Source of the DNA: Candidatus Hydrogenedentes bacterium UBA2224
GTDB lineage: Bacteria > Hydrogenedentota > Hydrogenedentia > Hydrogenedentales > SLHB01
NCBI GenBank assembly: GCA_002348185.1
Contig: DDYW01000047.1
Coordinates: 1-31,284 of the forward strand
Reading direction: 5' to 3'
DNA: 31,284 bases
Shown here one piece after another: positions 22,646-30,520 of the stretch (positions within the stretch are counted from its first letter, which is position 1; each line of letters opens with the position of its first letter). The position numbers and the translations under genes are program-made. The notes under the pieces are model-generated. The model saw only the letters and a list, made by a program, of their open reading frames with translations. It ran no database searches and was not told the origin of the DNA.

Positions 22646-24496
22646 TCAACGCGTGGTTTCAGCCGGAAGTTTGCGCAAAACAAACAGCTTGCCGGACACG
22701 AGTTCGTCTACCCGTATCACGGCTGTTCCGTCCTGAATCTGGCAGGGCACGGGCACGAGACCCTCCTCGGTAACTTCCTCTGCGCTCACCGGGGAGAGGA
22801 AATCGGGCAGGGTCACAGAGAGCGTGACGTTCCTCGCGGGTTCGATGGAAGGCGGGACGTCCTTGCTGGCCGGAATATGGTTGGCCGCGGCCAGCACCAG
22901 GGCGTCGGGCCCGCAGAGGAGACAGCCGGTCCAGACCCGCGGCTTTTCCCAGTACTCCTCGCCGGCCGTTCCGGTGGCGACGGTCCCGGCATCGTTCGCC
23001 GCGAGCTGGATGGGGGCCCCCAGAATCAGCAGGTCGGCGATATGTTCGACGAGACGGTTGCAGCGCCCGATTTCTTCAGCAAACGCGTCCTGTTCCGCCC
23101 AGCCGCCTGCTCCGAAGGAATAGACCCAGCTGGACAGGCCTTTGACGCCGACGCCGAGCGCCTGAACCAGGTTTTGCCGGTATTCAGCGGGGAGGGGCCC
23201 CCGAGCCTTGTCGGGCACCCCCTGGCCACCGGTCCATCCATAGGCTTCGAGAAACGCAAAGACGGGGGTCGGCGCCGCGCAGGCGCGCACCTGCTCGAGG
23301 CTTTCCCGCACGTAGGCATGGTCGGCGCCGTAATACGTGACGGGGTAGGGATCGAATCCGTTGATGTCCCCGAACTGCCCATAGACGGCCCAGTTGAGGG
23401 GCCGCACGGTACCGTTCATGTTCAGCCAGCTTGGCACAGGGCCGTTGTAGCGCTCAACGAGCTCCTGCCATCCGGATTCAGCCAGTCTCCGGGCGTTCCA
23501 GCCGAGTCCACGGTCGTACCCGCCGCCGGCGTTATCCTTGGCATCGGGCTCGTCGGGGCCCAGCACATAGGCCACCCGCTCATGGACACCGAACACATCT
23601 TGCTGCATGGCGGACGTGAAGAGATCGTGTTCCTGGCAGGTTTCCAGACTGCGCATGAACCATGTGGCGAGGTTCATGTGAAGCGGCCCGCACATTTCCG
23701 CGGGGACATGCACCGAACTCCTCGGAAACATGAACGGCAAGACCCGGAACTGGGCGGCAATCACCCGCCCGTCGGCGAGATGGAGGCCGGCCACATGGTA
23801 CGCGCCCGATTCGAGCGGCTGGCTCAGGCGCGCCACCGCCAGAGCCACATCCCCCCGAAACTCCGCCCCATACAGCACGGCGTTGGCAAGCACCTCACCG
23901 TCCAGCGAGGCGGCCACAAGCGCCGCTGTATCCTCTCCCGGCTGCCGCCGTCCGTAGAGGTAGAGCGTCATCCGATCCTTCGAGGCAACCACGTAATCCA
24001 GCGCCGCCTCGGGCGCGGTGTACGCGATATCCGCTTCGGCGGCGGGCGCGTTTTCGGCGGGCAGGGTGAGGCGCACGCTATCACCGGGCAAGCGCTTCCG
24101 GAACCGCACATAGACCTGAGCGCACTCCCCCGGCGCCAGAGTGCGTGGGCGTATCCGGTACCAGATCACGCCCGGCGCATCCCAGGCGCTCTCGACAAAG
24201 TCCACGTACTGTTCGTCAGCCGGCGCCCCGTTGAGCAGGGGAGTTTGCGCCAGGCGCACGGGATGTTGCCCGGCATTGCGCACGATCATGCGCACCGCAC
24301 CGAATGCTTCATGCTCGGCATACAGTCGTTGCATGAACTGGAACGTGAGGCTGGTGCCGGGGCTGATGTCGGCCATCTCGGGGCGTTTTCGGCCCTCGAC
24401 GACCTGGGAATCGGCCGGGGCGCCGGGTCGGGAAGATACGAGGCGCTCACGACCTCGAGGGGGCCGCCTGCTGCCAGCGCGGGTTTCGAGACCCAA
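22646..24496 (-). CDS. secreted glycosidase-like protein, C-terminal part after a frameshift
   Basis: This frame continues the gene that starts at 25584. Genuine coding begins near 24416; residues before GAPADSQVVEGRKRPEM in this frame are out-of-frame read-through, and the first in-frame ATG after the break is at 24376. The part holds a beta-sandwich (FQFMQRLYAEHEAFGAVRMIVRN onward), then a TIM-barrel-like region. That region has YVLGPDEPDAKD (possible acid/base Glu), NGFDPYPVTYYG, VFAFLEAYGWTGG and LGVGVKGLSSWVYSFG, and a beta-rich C-terminus follows. The motif order parallels the glycosidase-like gene 3 kb upstream on the same strand, so the two are distant relatives of GH-A type. The substrate is unknown. 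The stop at 22646 precedes the repeat-rich intergenic region. Confidence 0.7.
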   Translation of the reverse strand: MGLETRAGSRRPPRGRERLVSSRPGAPADSQVVEGRKRPEMADISPGTSLTFQFMQRLYAEHEAFGAVRMIVRNAGQHPVRLAQTPLLNGAPADEQYVDFVESAWDAPGVIWYRIRPRTLAPGECAQVYVRFRKRLPGDSVRLTLPAENAPAAEADIAYTAPEAALDYVVASKDRMTLYLYGRRQPGEDTAALVAASLDGEVLANAVLYGAEFRGDVALAVARLSQPLESGAYHVAGLHLADGRVIAAQFRVLPFMFPRSSVHVPAEMCGPLHMNLATWFMRSLETCQEHDLFTSAMQQDVFGVHERVAYVLGPDEPDAKDNAGGGYDRGLGWNARRLAESGWQELVERYNGPVPSWLNMNGTVRPLNWAVYGQFGDINGFDPYPVTYYGADHAYVRESLEQVRACAAPTPVFAFLEAYGWTGGQGVPDKARGPLPAEYRQNLVQALGVGVKGLSSWVYSFGAGGWAEQDAFAEEIGRCNRLVEHIADLLILGAPIQLAANDAGTVATGTAGEEYWEKPRVWTGCLLCGPDALVLAAANHIPASKDVPPSIEPARNVTLSVTLPDFLSPVSAEEVTEEGLVPVPCQIQDGTAVIRVDELVSGKLFVLRKLPAETTR

Positions 24497-25584
24497 CCGC
24501 GCACGGAAGCGCCCGCGATCTCGATGCGCCGGATGAGGACCTGCCCGGTGTCTTCGGCGGTGATGCGCAACTCGTGCGTGCCTTCGCCGGGCGTGAGCTC
24601 TACATAGAACGGTGTCTCCGCGTCAAAACAGCTGGCGGTATCGAATGTGCCCATGATTTCGCCATCCCAATGGATCGCGAGCCGGCGAAATCCCTGGAGA
24701 GCAGTATTGACCACAATGCGCGCCATGAGGGGTCCCCCCGCTTCCCCCACATCGACAAATACGCCGAGTCCCGTAGCCGACCGCGTGGCCGGGTCATAGC
24801 GTCTGGAGATTGGAAATCCGTCTGTCTCGTCGGGATGGAGGAGCGGATGGCTTGCGGCATCGACGAGCCATCCGTCCACGTCTTCGTAGTAGTGCGGGGC
24901 GCGGCCGTCCCCGGGATCGCGGCAGTCCAGCGTGATGGTGTGCCATGAGGTACTCGCGCGGAGCGCTCCCCAGGCCTGCTCGGCGGAATCGACCCCTGCC
25001 GCCATTGCCGGCGTGTCCGGGTCCACCGCAATCAGGACAAGGAGGCCCTTGACGATATTGGAGGTATAGCTCGTGAGACCGGAATGATTCTCGAGCGTGA
25101 GTCGCAGCCAGAACTCGCTCCGACCCGCGAAGTCCTCCGCCGAATCGGCCCCAAACACCAGAGCGCCGGTCTGCCAGGCGTTTGCATCGGGTTGGAAACG
25201 GGCGCTGCTGTCCGCCCGCGTCCAGTCCACGCCGTTGTCTGACACTTCCAGATGGGTGACGCCGCCCAGATGCCGGGCATTGGACATCTGCTCGACGCTG
25301 ACCTCGACGTCGCGGATCGGATGGTCGCCATAGAAGCGGTAGACGAGTTGCCTCCGGGGTACCGGACCCGCGCTGACCAATTGTCCGGGGGCCCACATTT
25401 CCACGTCATCCTGTGCGACAAAGGCATCCAGCAACACCTTGGGCGTGGAAAAATCATCGCGGTATTCGAACCGGCCGTCATCACCCGGAACAATGGGGAT
25501 GCCTTGCCCAGCCCCGGCGCGCACAGTGGCGAACAAAAAGAGAATCGCGAAATACAGTGTCCGGCGGTGGTGCTGTGGATTCAT
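24286..25584 (-). CDS. secreted glycosidase-like protein, N-terminal part before a frameshift
   Basis: The 432-residue frame starts with a signal peptide (MNPQHHRRTLYFAILFLF, cleaved near residue 26). Beta-sandwich modules follow: a discoidin-like segment (YRDDFSTPKVLL to IVKGLLVLIAV, about 38-190) and a second module with FRRLAIHWDGEIMGTFD and THELRITAEDTGQVLIRRIEI. The chosen ATG at 25584 begins the signal sequence; the ATG at 25617 adds 11 charged residues. Meaningful sequence ends at SYLPDPAP near residue 388; the tail up to 24286 is out of frame. Adding one base restores a single 979-residue protein continuing in the frame that ends at 22646. Either the gene is inactivated or the assembly has an error. 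Confidence 0.7.
   Translation of the reverse strand: MNPQHHRRTLYFAILFLFATVRAGAGQGIPIVPGDDGRFEYRDDFSTPKVLLDAFVAQDDVEMWAPGQLVSAGPVPRRQLVYRFYGDHPIRDVEVSVEQMSNARHLGGVTHLEVSDNGVDWTRADSSARFQPDANAWQTGALVFGADSAEDFAGRSEFWLRLTLENHSGLTSYTSNIVKGLLVLIAVDPDTPAMAAGVDSAEQAWGALRASTSWHTITLDCRDPGDGRAPHYYEDVDGWLVDAASHPLLHPDETDGFPISRRYDPATRSATGLGVFVDVGEAGGPLMARIVVNTALQGFRRLAIHWDGEIMGTFDTASCFDAETPFYVELTPGEGTHELRITAEDTGQVLIRRIEIAGASVRGWVSKPALAAGGPLEVVSASYLPDPAPRPIPRSSRAENAPRWPTSAPAPASRSSSCNDCMPSMKHSVRCA
24417..24420 (-). other. frameshift site in the glycosidase-like gene
   Basis: A run of four G on the + strand (four C in the coding sense) lies where the two frames exchange. One additional C here would join PDPAP directly to PADSQVVEG, and the whole gene (25584 to 22646, 2939 bases) would become 2940 bases, a multiple of three. 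Confidence 0.7.
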
Positions 25585-25626
25585 GATCGAGAATTCCCTT
25601 TCCTCCCGAGTGTGCACGGTCGCCTG

Positions 25627-25749
25627 TTACCCGCCGAAGGCCTGTTTCAAACGGGCCAGCTCCTGCGCGCTGAGCGCCGCCACGCACCCGTGGCGCGCCA
25701 GACCGGGCTCCGCCGACGCGCATAACCATAACGCGAGTGGCAAAATCAC
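25627..25749 (-). CDS. possible 40-residue secreted peptide
   Basis: A GTG start at 25749 lies eight bases after GGGAG, and TAA is at 25629-25627. The product begins with a hydrophobic, signal-like stretch (MILPLALWLCASA), then AEPGLARHGCVAALSAQELARLKQ and a final AFGG. The last 15 residues resemble the LSxxELxxIxGG double-glycine leader pattern of bacteriocin precursors, but the frame stops at the GG with no core after it, and the hydrophobic part would be on the wrong side. It lies between two glycosidase-like genes on the same strand and could be co-transcribed with them. It may also be a chance frame. Confidence 0.38.
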   Translation of the reverse strand: MILPLALWLCASAEPGLARHGCVAALSAQELARLKQAFGG

Positions 25750-25816
25750 AGAGATTTCTCCCTTTGCCGGCGCCTTGCCGGAGAGTACCCGTGCGCGGCT
25801 GGGGTCACGTTTTCCG

Positions 25817-27274
25817 TCACTCTGGCGTCATCTCGAAACGTTTCGAGGTGGCGTAGACGTGGACATCGTAGCCTCGGATGCCGTCGCGGAAGCGGTTGTC
25901 GCGCACGGTAACGGTCTCATCGGAGTACAGGCGGTAGAGGGATTTTCCGTTCAACTCGGGCGGGAGTTGCGAGACCTCGAACCCGATCCCGACGTAGGAC
26001 TCGTTCACGGCGAGCAGGACCCAGTCTTCGCCGGCCCTGCGCAACATCAGCACGGGGCCTTCGCTTCCGATGGAGGCATAGGTGTCGTCCCCGGCGCAGG
26101 CGGGCGGCGCGACGGGCGCCTGGCCCACGATGCCCGGCTCCAGCGCGCGGAGTTCGCGGGCCACCTGGAGCAGGTCCGTCCACATCTGGTCGTCGGGTTT
26201 GAGCACATGGACGCCCCAATAAAGCACGGCCCTGGCGCCATGCACCAGGGCGTCATAGGCCATGAAACGCGATTCCTCAAACGTGGGCCGCCGGCCGCCG
26301 ACGTCATCCTTTGGGTTAAAAGGATCGTTGAGGTCCTTCCAGCCGAATCCCTGCAGGACCATCCAGACCGACTTGCCGGGTGCGCCGGCCTGCATGCGGC
26401 GGGTATAGTCGCCGATGCAGGACAGGCTGCGGTTGGGAAGGTCGGAATGCAGGACGCCGCGGTTGAACGGCATCGGATAGATGTCGCAGCCCGCGGCATC
26501 CACCTCGCGGTTATACCATTGCAGCGCGGGGATGGAGTTGCGCGGGGCGTGGTTCTGCCAGAAGAGGGTGTCCGGGTCGATGCTGCGCACCAGACGCCAT
26601 CCCCGCGATAGGTCGTCGCCCAGCTCGTGCGCGCGCGCCACGCAGACAGTCACGGCCTTGTCCGGGTTGGGGTTTTCCTTGCCGAGGGCCTGCCACAGTT
26701 CGTCGTAGAGGGCCTGGCCCTCCGCCCACAAACCGCGGGCGATCCGGTCCCCCGCCTGCTTGTGTTTGGCCTTCCAGGCCTCAATCACCGCAGCATCCTG
26801 TTCCGGGGCGGCCTGTTGAATCAGCGCGGACAACTGCATCGGCTGTTCGAAGATATTCCACTGAAACGCGTTGTACCATTGCAGCCAGAGGGCCTCGTCG
26901 GGGCCTTCCCACGTGATCACGGCGGGGTGGTCTTTGTATTCTTCGATCACCTGCCGTAACCGGGCTTCCCCTTCGGCGTTGCCTTCCGAGAGGGCCAGCC
27001 CGCTCCCAAGGGGTATCCACGCGTACATGCCCGCCGCACGAATCCTGTCGAGCACGGCGCCGTCGGGTTTTCCGCGCAAGAAGTTGAAGCCGTTGTCGGC
27101 CAGACGCGTGAGGAACGCGTCGTCCTCCGGCAGGTCGTAACTGCCGATAAGGAGGCGCGGCGCGCCGTCGATGATCGCAAAACCTTCGGGAGAGAGCCGG
27201 GCGGTTTCGGCGCCCTCGGCCAGGATGCCGGCCATAAGCATCAGCAGGGCTATCCCAAGTCGAGCACATTTCAT
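25817..27274 (-). CDS. secreted glycoside-hydrolase-like TIM-barrel protein
   Basis: Predicted exported glycan-active protein, substrate unknown. The 485-residue protein has a signal peptide (MKCARLGIALLMLMAGILAEGAE). The barrel starts with FAIIDGAPRLLIGSYDLPEDDAFLTRLADNGFNFLRG, the GH-A style opening in which the substrate is followed by a search for position. HPAVITWEGPDEALW (116-130) places Glu123 and Glu127 where an acid/base is expected. VWMVLQGFGW (303-312) sits where a nucleophile strand would be but has Gln308 there. RRPTFEESRFMAYDALVHGARAVLYWG and a beta-rich C-terminal domain follow. An inserted helical part lies at about 140-230. AAGGAGG precedes the ATG by eight bases. The missing acidic residue means catalysis is uncertain. 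Confidence 0.72.
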   Translation of the reverse strand: MKCARLGIALLMLMAGILAEGAETARLSPEGFAIIDGAPRLLIGSYDLPEDDAFLTRLADNGFNFLRGKPDGAVLDRIRAAGMYAWIPLGSGLALSEGNAEGEARLRQVIEEYKDHPAVITWEGPDEALWLQWYNAFQWNIFEQPMQLSALIQQAAPEQDAAVIEAWKAKHKQAGDRIARGLWAEGQALYDELWQALGKENPNPDKAVTVCVARAHELGDDLSRGWRLVRSIDPDTLFWQNHAPRNSIPALQWYNREVDAAGCDIYPMPFNRGVLHSDLPNRSLSCIGDYTRRMQAGAPGKSVWMVLQGFGWKDLNDPFNPKDDVGGRRPTFEESRFMAYDALVHGARAVLYWGVHVLKPDDQMWTDLLQVARELRALEPGIVGQAPVAPPACAGDDTYASIGSEGPVLMLRRAGEDWVLLAVNESYVGIGFEVSQLPPELNGKSLYRLYSDETVTVRDNRFRDGIRGYDVHVYATSKRFEMTPE

Positions 27275-27328
27275 GTTGGGCGCCTCCTTCGAGGCCGCAG
27301 ACGCGGCGGTTCAGCCCTTGTCGCGCAT

Positions 27329-27354
27329 GCACCCGCGGGATCGCCCGCGGGTGC
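27329..27354. repeat. perfect 11-bp GC-rich hairpin
   Basis: GCACCCGCGGG and CCCGCGGGTGC enclose ATCG. It lies between the stop of the sialate O-acetylesterase gene (27382) and the ATG of the glycosidase-like gene (27274), both on the minus strand. It probably ends or slows the esterase transcript although no T-tract follows. Confidence 0.7.
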
Positions 27355-27381
27355 GCCGAATCGAGATCCCCAAAGACGAAG

Positions 27382-28926
27382 CTATTTGTTATTGATCGTA
27401 ACGCCCGGCCAGTCGTCCGTGCGGAACGGCGAGGCGGGCAATCCCGCCTGATTGTACAGGGTGCACTCGGGGTTGTCCGCCCAGCCGTAGCGCACCGCGA
27501 CCGGCGCCGTCACGCTGTCGGACCACACGGTGACGCGGTTCTTTCCCGAGATCTCCGCCTTGGCCCACACGAATTTCTGGTCGGCGCCCGCGATGGCGAA
27601 ACCCTTGAGTTCGCCGCCCTGGGCCACGAGACCGTCGCCGGCATAGTCAAACCGGAGAACGGCCTTGCCCCCGCGGAACCGCGCGGAGTCGTACAGGGGC
27701 CCGGAAGCCATGACGTCCTGGCCGTAGGTCTTCGCCAGCGTCCAGTACGCGAGGCGTTTGCCGACGTCCTGTTTGTTCTTGGGATGGATGTCCGCCGCAT
27801 CGCCGATGTCGATGATGACCGCCATGCCGGTGTTCTTGAGCGCCAGCGTCATGGTCTGGGCTTCGCGGAGCTCCGCCCAGTCGGAATCGCCCGGCTCCGG
27901 CTTGCGTTCCCGGAAGTTCGCCAGTTGCACAAACAGGAACGGGAAATCGCCCTGCCCCCAGTGTTCCCGCCAGTCTTGGATCATGGCCGGGAAGATCGTG
28001 CGGTACTGGTAGGCCCGGGAGGCATTGGATTCGCCCTGGTACCAGATGGCGCCTCTAATCGCATACGGAACCAGCGGGGCGAGCATCGCGTTGTACAGGG
28101 TCGCGGGCCGGTGCGGATGGTCGGGACCCAGCGGCGCACGCGGCTGCGCGGGCGCGTCCTTGCCGTCCTTCTTGGCCTGTTCCACGGCCGCTTTCCAGTC
28201 CTCGACCTGCTTGTTGTAGGCTTCGAGCGCCTGGGGATACTTCGCGAGGATGTCGTCCCAGCGTTCCAGGATGGGCTTTGCCTCGGGGGTGGCTTCGAGA
28301 GTTTCGAGGCTGGTCCACGATTCCGAGGGCGTGCCGCCCCAGGAGGTGTGAATCAGGCCGACCGGCACGTTCAACTGTTGATGGAGCTCACGGCCGAAAA
28401 AGTAGGCCGCGGCCGAAAAGTTCGGGATGGTCTCCGGCGTGGTGAGCTGCCACTGGGCCTCGACGGTTTCCTGAGGCGTATCGGCCGTTTTGGTCGGCAC
28501 GTGAAAGAGGCGGATATTGGGGTAATTCGCATTGGCGATTTCCTGCTCGGCATTGTTCGAACTCTTGACCGACATGGCCATGTTGGATTGCCCGGACCCG
28601 ACCCAGACTTCGCCTACGAGAACGTCGTTCACGGTCAGCACGTTGTTCTCGGCGGTCACGGTCATTTCGTAGGGGCCGCCCGCGTCAAGCCGGCCAAGCC
28701 GGACCATCCAGTGGCCGTCTTCACCGGCCGTCGCGCTGCCTTTACGGGCGCCGATGGCCACGGAAACCGTTTCGCCCGGAGCGGCTTTGCCCCAGACGGG
28801 AATTCGGGCCCCCTGCTGAAGCACCATGTGCTCGGAGAAAAGCGGGTGCAGCGTAACGTCGGCGCTCACTCCCGCCGTGACAAGCAAGGCAACAAGACCG
28901 GCTGCGAACAGACGTAATTTCGGCAT
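27382..28926 (-). CDS. sialate O-acetylesterase (SGNH/GDSL fold)
   Basis: Removes O-acetyl groups from sialic acids or similar sugars outside the cytoplasm. The 514-residue protein has a signal peptide (MPKLRLFAAGLVALLVTAGVSA) and the family start DVTLHPLFSEHMVLQQGARIPVWG. The nucleophile block is GEVWVGSGQSNMAMSV with Ser113 or Ser116; the GQSNM Ser is the family nucleophile. GLIHTSWGGTPSESW and IRGAIWYQGESNA follow, and the Asp/His block is DIGDAADIHPKNKQDVGKRLAYW. The C-terminus is beta-rich. AAGGAGGGGG precedes the ATG; the longer frame to 29247 is not family-like. The gene is divergent from a sialidase-like gene, which fits joint sialoglycan use. Xylan or other acetyl-esters are possible substrates too. 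Confidence 0.9.
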   Translation of the reverse strand: MPKLRLFAAGLVALLVTAGVSADVTLHPLFSEHMVLQQGARIPVWGKAAPGETVSVAIGARKGSATAGEDGHWMVRLGRLDAGGPYEMTVTAENNVLTVNDVLVGEVWVGSGQSNMAMSVKSSNNAEQEIANANYPNIRLFHVPTKTADTPQETVEAQWQLTTPETIPNFSAAAYFFGRELHQQLNVPVGLIHTSWGGTPSESWTSLETLEATPEAKPILERWDDILAKYPQALEAYNKQVEDWKAAVEQAKKDGKDAPAQPRAPLGPDHPHRPATLYNAMLAPLVPYAIRGAIWYQGESNASRAYQYRTIFPAMIQDWREHWGQGDFPFLFVQLANFRERKPEPGDSDWAELREAQTMTLALKNTGMAVIIDIGDAADIHPKNKQDVGKRLAYWTLAKTYGQDVMASGPLYDSARFRGGKAVLRFDYAGDGLVAQGGELKGFAIAGADQKFVWAKAEISGKNRVTVWSDSVTAPVAVRYGWADNPECTLYNQAGLPASPFRTDDWPGVTINNK

Positions 28927-28948
28927 GGGACCCCCTCCTTCGGTTGTG

Positions 28949-28978
28949 CAATCACGGGCAGGGCAATGTAGATCATCC
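28949..28978 (-). promoter_or_regulatory. weak promoter candidate for the esterase gene
   Basis: On the minus strand a TTGCCA (5/6) is followed after about 18 bases by TACATT (4/6), ending roughly 25-45 bases before the esterase ATG. It is one of several weak matches in the 199-bp divergent region. Confidence 0.25.
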
Positions 28979-29034
28979 GCGGCGGGTTTGGCAAACACGG
29001 CGCGCCCATCCGCGCCCGCAGCCAGCCGTGACAT

Positions 29035-29048
29035 GGACATGCCTGTCC
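29035..29048. repeat. inverted repeat in the divergent sialidase/esterase region
   Basis: GGACA-TGCC-TGTCC, a perfect 5-4-5 inverted repeat. It lies about 110 bases from the esterase start and 80 from the sialidase start, a suitable place for an operator controlling both genes. Confidence 0.35.
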
Positions 29049-29125
29049 GAAGATAGTAGATTACCCGAAAGCACACGGCACGAAGGTGACGATACCGGGC
29101 AACGACAGCGGAAAGGCGTATCACC

Positions 29126-30517
29126 ATGCTGAAAACACACCATGGGTTCTTCCTTGGAATCGTGGCGGTCCTCGCGGGATTGCTGGGGCCGGGCGCCGAT
29201 AGCCGCGCCGCGGAACCCGGGGCCCCGGCCGGGGAAGAAGCCCTCACGGTGGACCAGATCCTGGACCGCGAGATGGCGAGAACGGAGCCTGATTACGTCG
29301 TGTACCGCCCCGGCAGCGTTGACGGCTCGACCTTCGACACCGGCAACGAGCATTTTCTGGTGTTCGACGGCCCGGACGGCTCGCTCATGGCCGTGTGGAC
29401 GCAGAGCAGCTACGAGGGAAAAGGCGACCACCGCATCATGTTCTCGCGCTCCGAAGACGAGGGCGTTACCTGGTCGACGCCCCTGCGGATTGTCGGACCG
29501 GCCCGCCCCGGCGACGGTTTCATGTCGAGCTGGGGATTTCCGCTGGTCTCGAAATCGGGCCGCATCTATGTAATCTGGAACCAGTACCAGGGCATTGACG
29601 ACGTGGTGCATCAGCACACGGGAACGATGGACGGCTGTTATTCCGACGATATGGGCACGACGTGGTCGAAACCCCAGACCATCCCGATGACACGCAGCCC
29701 GCATGACCATACCGATCCGAACGTGCCGTCGAACTGGATCGTCTGGCAGAAGCCCATCCGCGACCTCGAGAACAAGTGGTTCACGGGCTTCTCCCGGTGG
29801 GTTAGCAAGGCCGTGCGCACGCCGCCCCACGTCAATTCCTGGACCGCCTGGGAGACGGTTGTCGAGTTCATGCGCTTCGAGAACATCGACGACCACCCCG
29901 AACCCAAAGACATCCAGATCACGTACTCAGCGTGGGGTGATCAGGCGTTGCGGGTGCCGCATTACGACAACCCCGCGCTAAGCATCGCGCAGGAGCCCAG
30001 TCTGGTGCGTCTGCCCGATGACCGTCTGTTCTGCGTCATGCGCACGATGTCGGGCTACATCTGGTACAGCCTGTCCAGCGACGATGGCCGGACCTGGTGC
30101 AGCCCGCGCCCGCTGTTGCGGCGCGATCACGGGCTTCCGATTCCCGAGCCCCTGTGCTGCTGCCCCATCTACGAAAACGCGCCGGGCCGCTACGTTCTCC
30201 TTCACCACAACAACGACGGCCATTTCGAAGGCTCGAAACGCGAAGAAACGAGCAAAAACCGGCGGCCGGCCTGCCTCGCCCTCGGCGAATACCGTCCCGG
30301 CGCGGAACAGCCGATCTGGTTCAGCGAGTCCAAGGTCTTTTTCGATAACGACGGCGTGGGCATCGGCCCCCTGACCCGCATCGATTGCGGCGTGTACCCG
30401 AGCGTCACGAACCGCAACGGCCAGGTGGTCTTGTGGCATCCTGACCGGAAATTCTTCCTCCTGGGGAAAAAGATCACCGCCGATTGGCTGGCCACCCTCA
30501 CGGTGCCGGAGCGCTGA
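29126..30517 (+). CDS. secreted sialidase-like protein with Asp-box repeats
   Basis: Predicted six-bladed propeller of the sialidase superfamily. The 463-residue protein has a signal peptide (about 1-29). Three Asp boxes of the S-x-D-x-G-x-T-W type are visible: SEDEGVTW (109-116), SDDMGTTW (173-180) and SSDDGRTW (317-324). Between them are the usual MAVWTQ, IYVIWNQYQG and EPSLVRLPDDRLFCVMRT strands. The classical arginine triad cannot be placed with certainty; Arg306 (MRT) is a candidate. A Cys run CCC (344-346) is unusual. The gene diverges from the sialate O-acetylesterase and converges with the SHOCT membrane protein, three bases apart. True sialidase activity is likely but other Asp-box glycosidases look the same. 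Confidence 0.8.
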   Translation: MLKTHHGFFLGIVAVLAGLLGPGADSRAAEPGAPAGEEALTVDQILDREMARTEPDYVVYRPGSVDGSTFDTGNEHFLVFDGPDGSLMAVWTQSSYEGKGDHRIMFSRSEDEGVTWSTPLRIVGPARPGDGFMSSWGFPLVSKSGRIYVIWNQYQGIDDVVHQHTGTMDGCYSDDMGTTWSKPQTIPMTRSPHDHTDPNVPSNWIVWQKPIRDLENKWFTGFSRWVSKAVRTPPHVNSWTAWETVVEFMRFENIDDHPEPKDIQITYSAWGDQALRVPHYDNPALSIAQEPSLVRLPDDRLFCVMRTMSGYIWYSLSSDDGRTWCSPRPLLRRDHGLPIPEPLCCCPIYENAPGRYVLLHHNNDGHFEGSKREETSKNRRPACLALGEYRPGAEQPIWFSESKVFFDNDGVGIGPLTRIDCGVYPSVTNRNGQVVLWHPDRKFFLLGKKITADWLATLTVPER

Positions 30518-30520
30518 CCG

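Noticed and set aside
22183..22683. 166-codon minus-strand open frame with VDPMD and VHPVH repeats
   Set aside because: The apparent repeats are translations of the 9-bp DNA repeats in both clusters, and the frame lacks a ribosome site; the signal is in the DNA, not the protein.
25481..25729. 82-codon minus-strand open frame across the gap between glycosidase genes
   Set aside because: Arg/Gly-rich composition with no ribosome site; the overlapping GTG frame at 25749 has a better start and a signal-like beginning.
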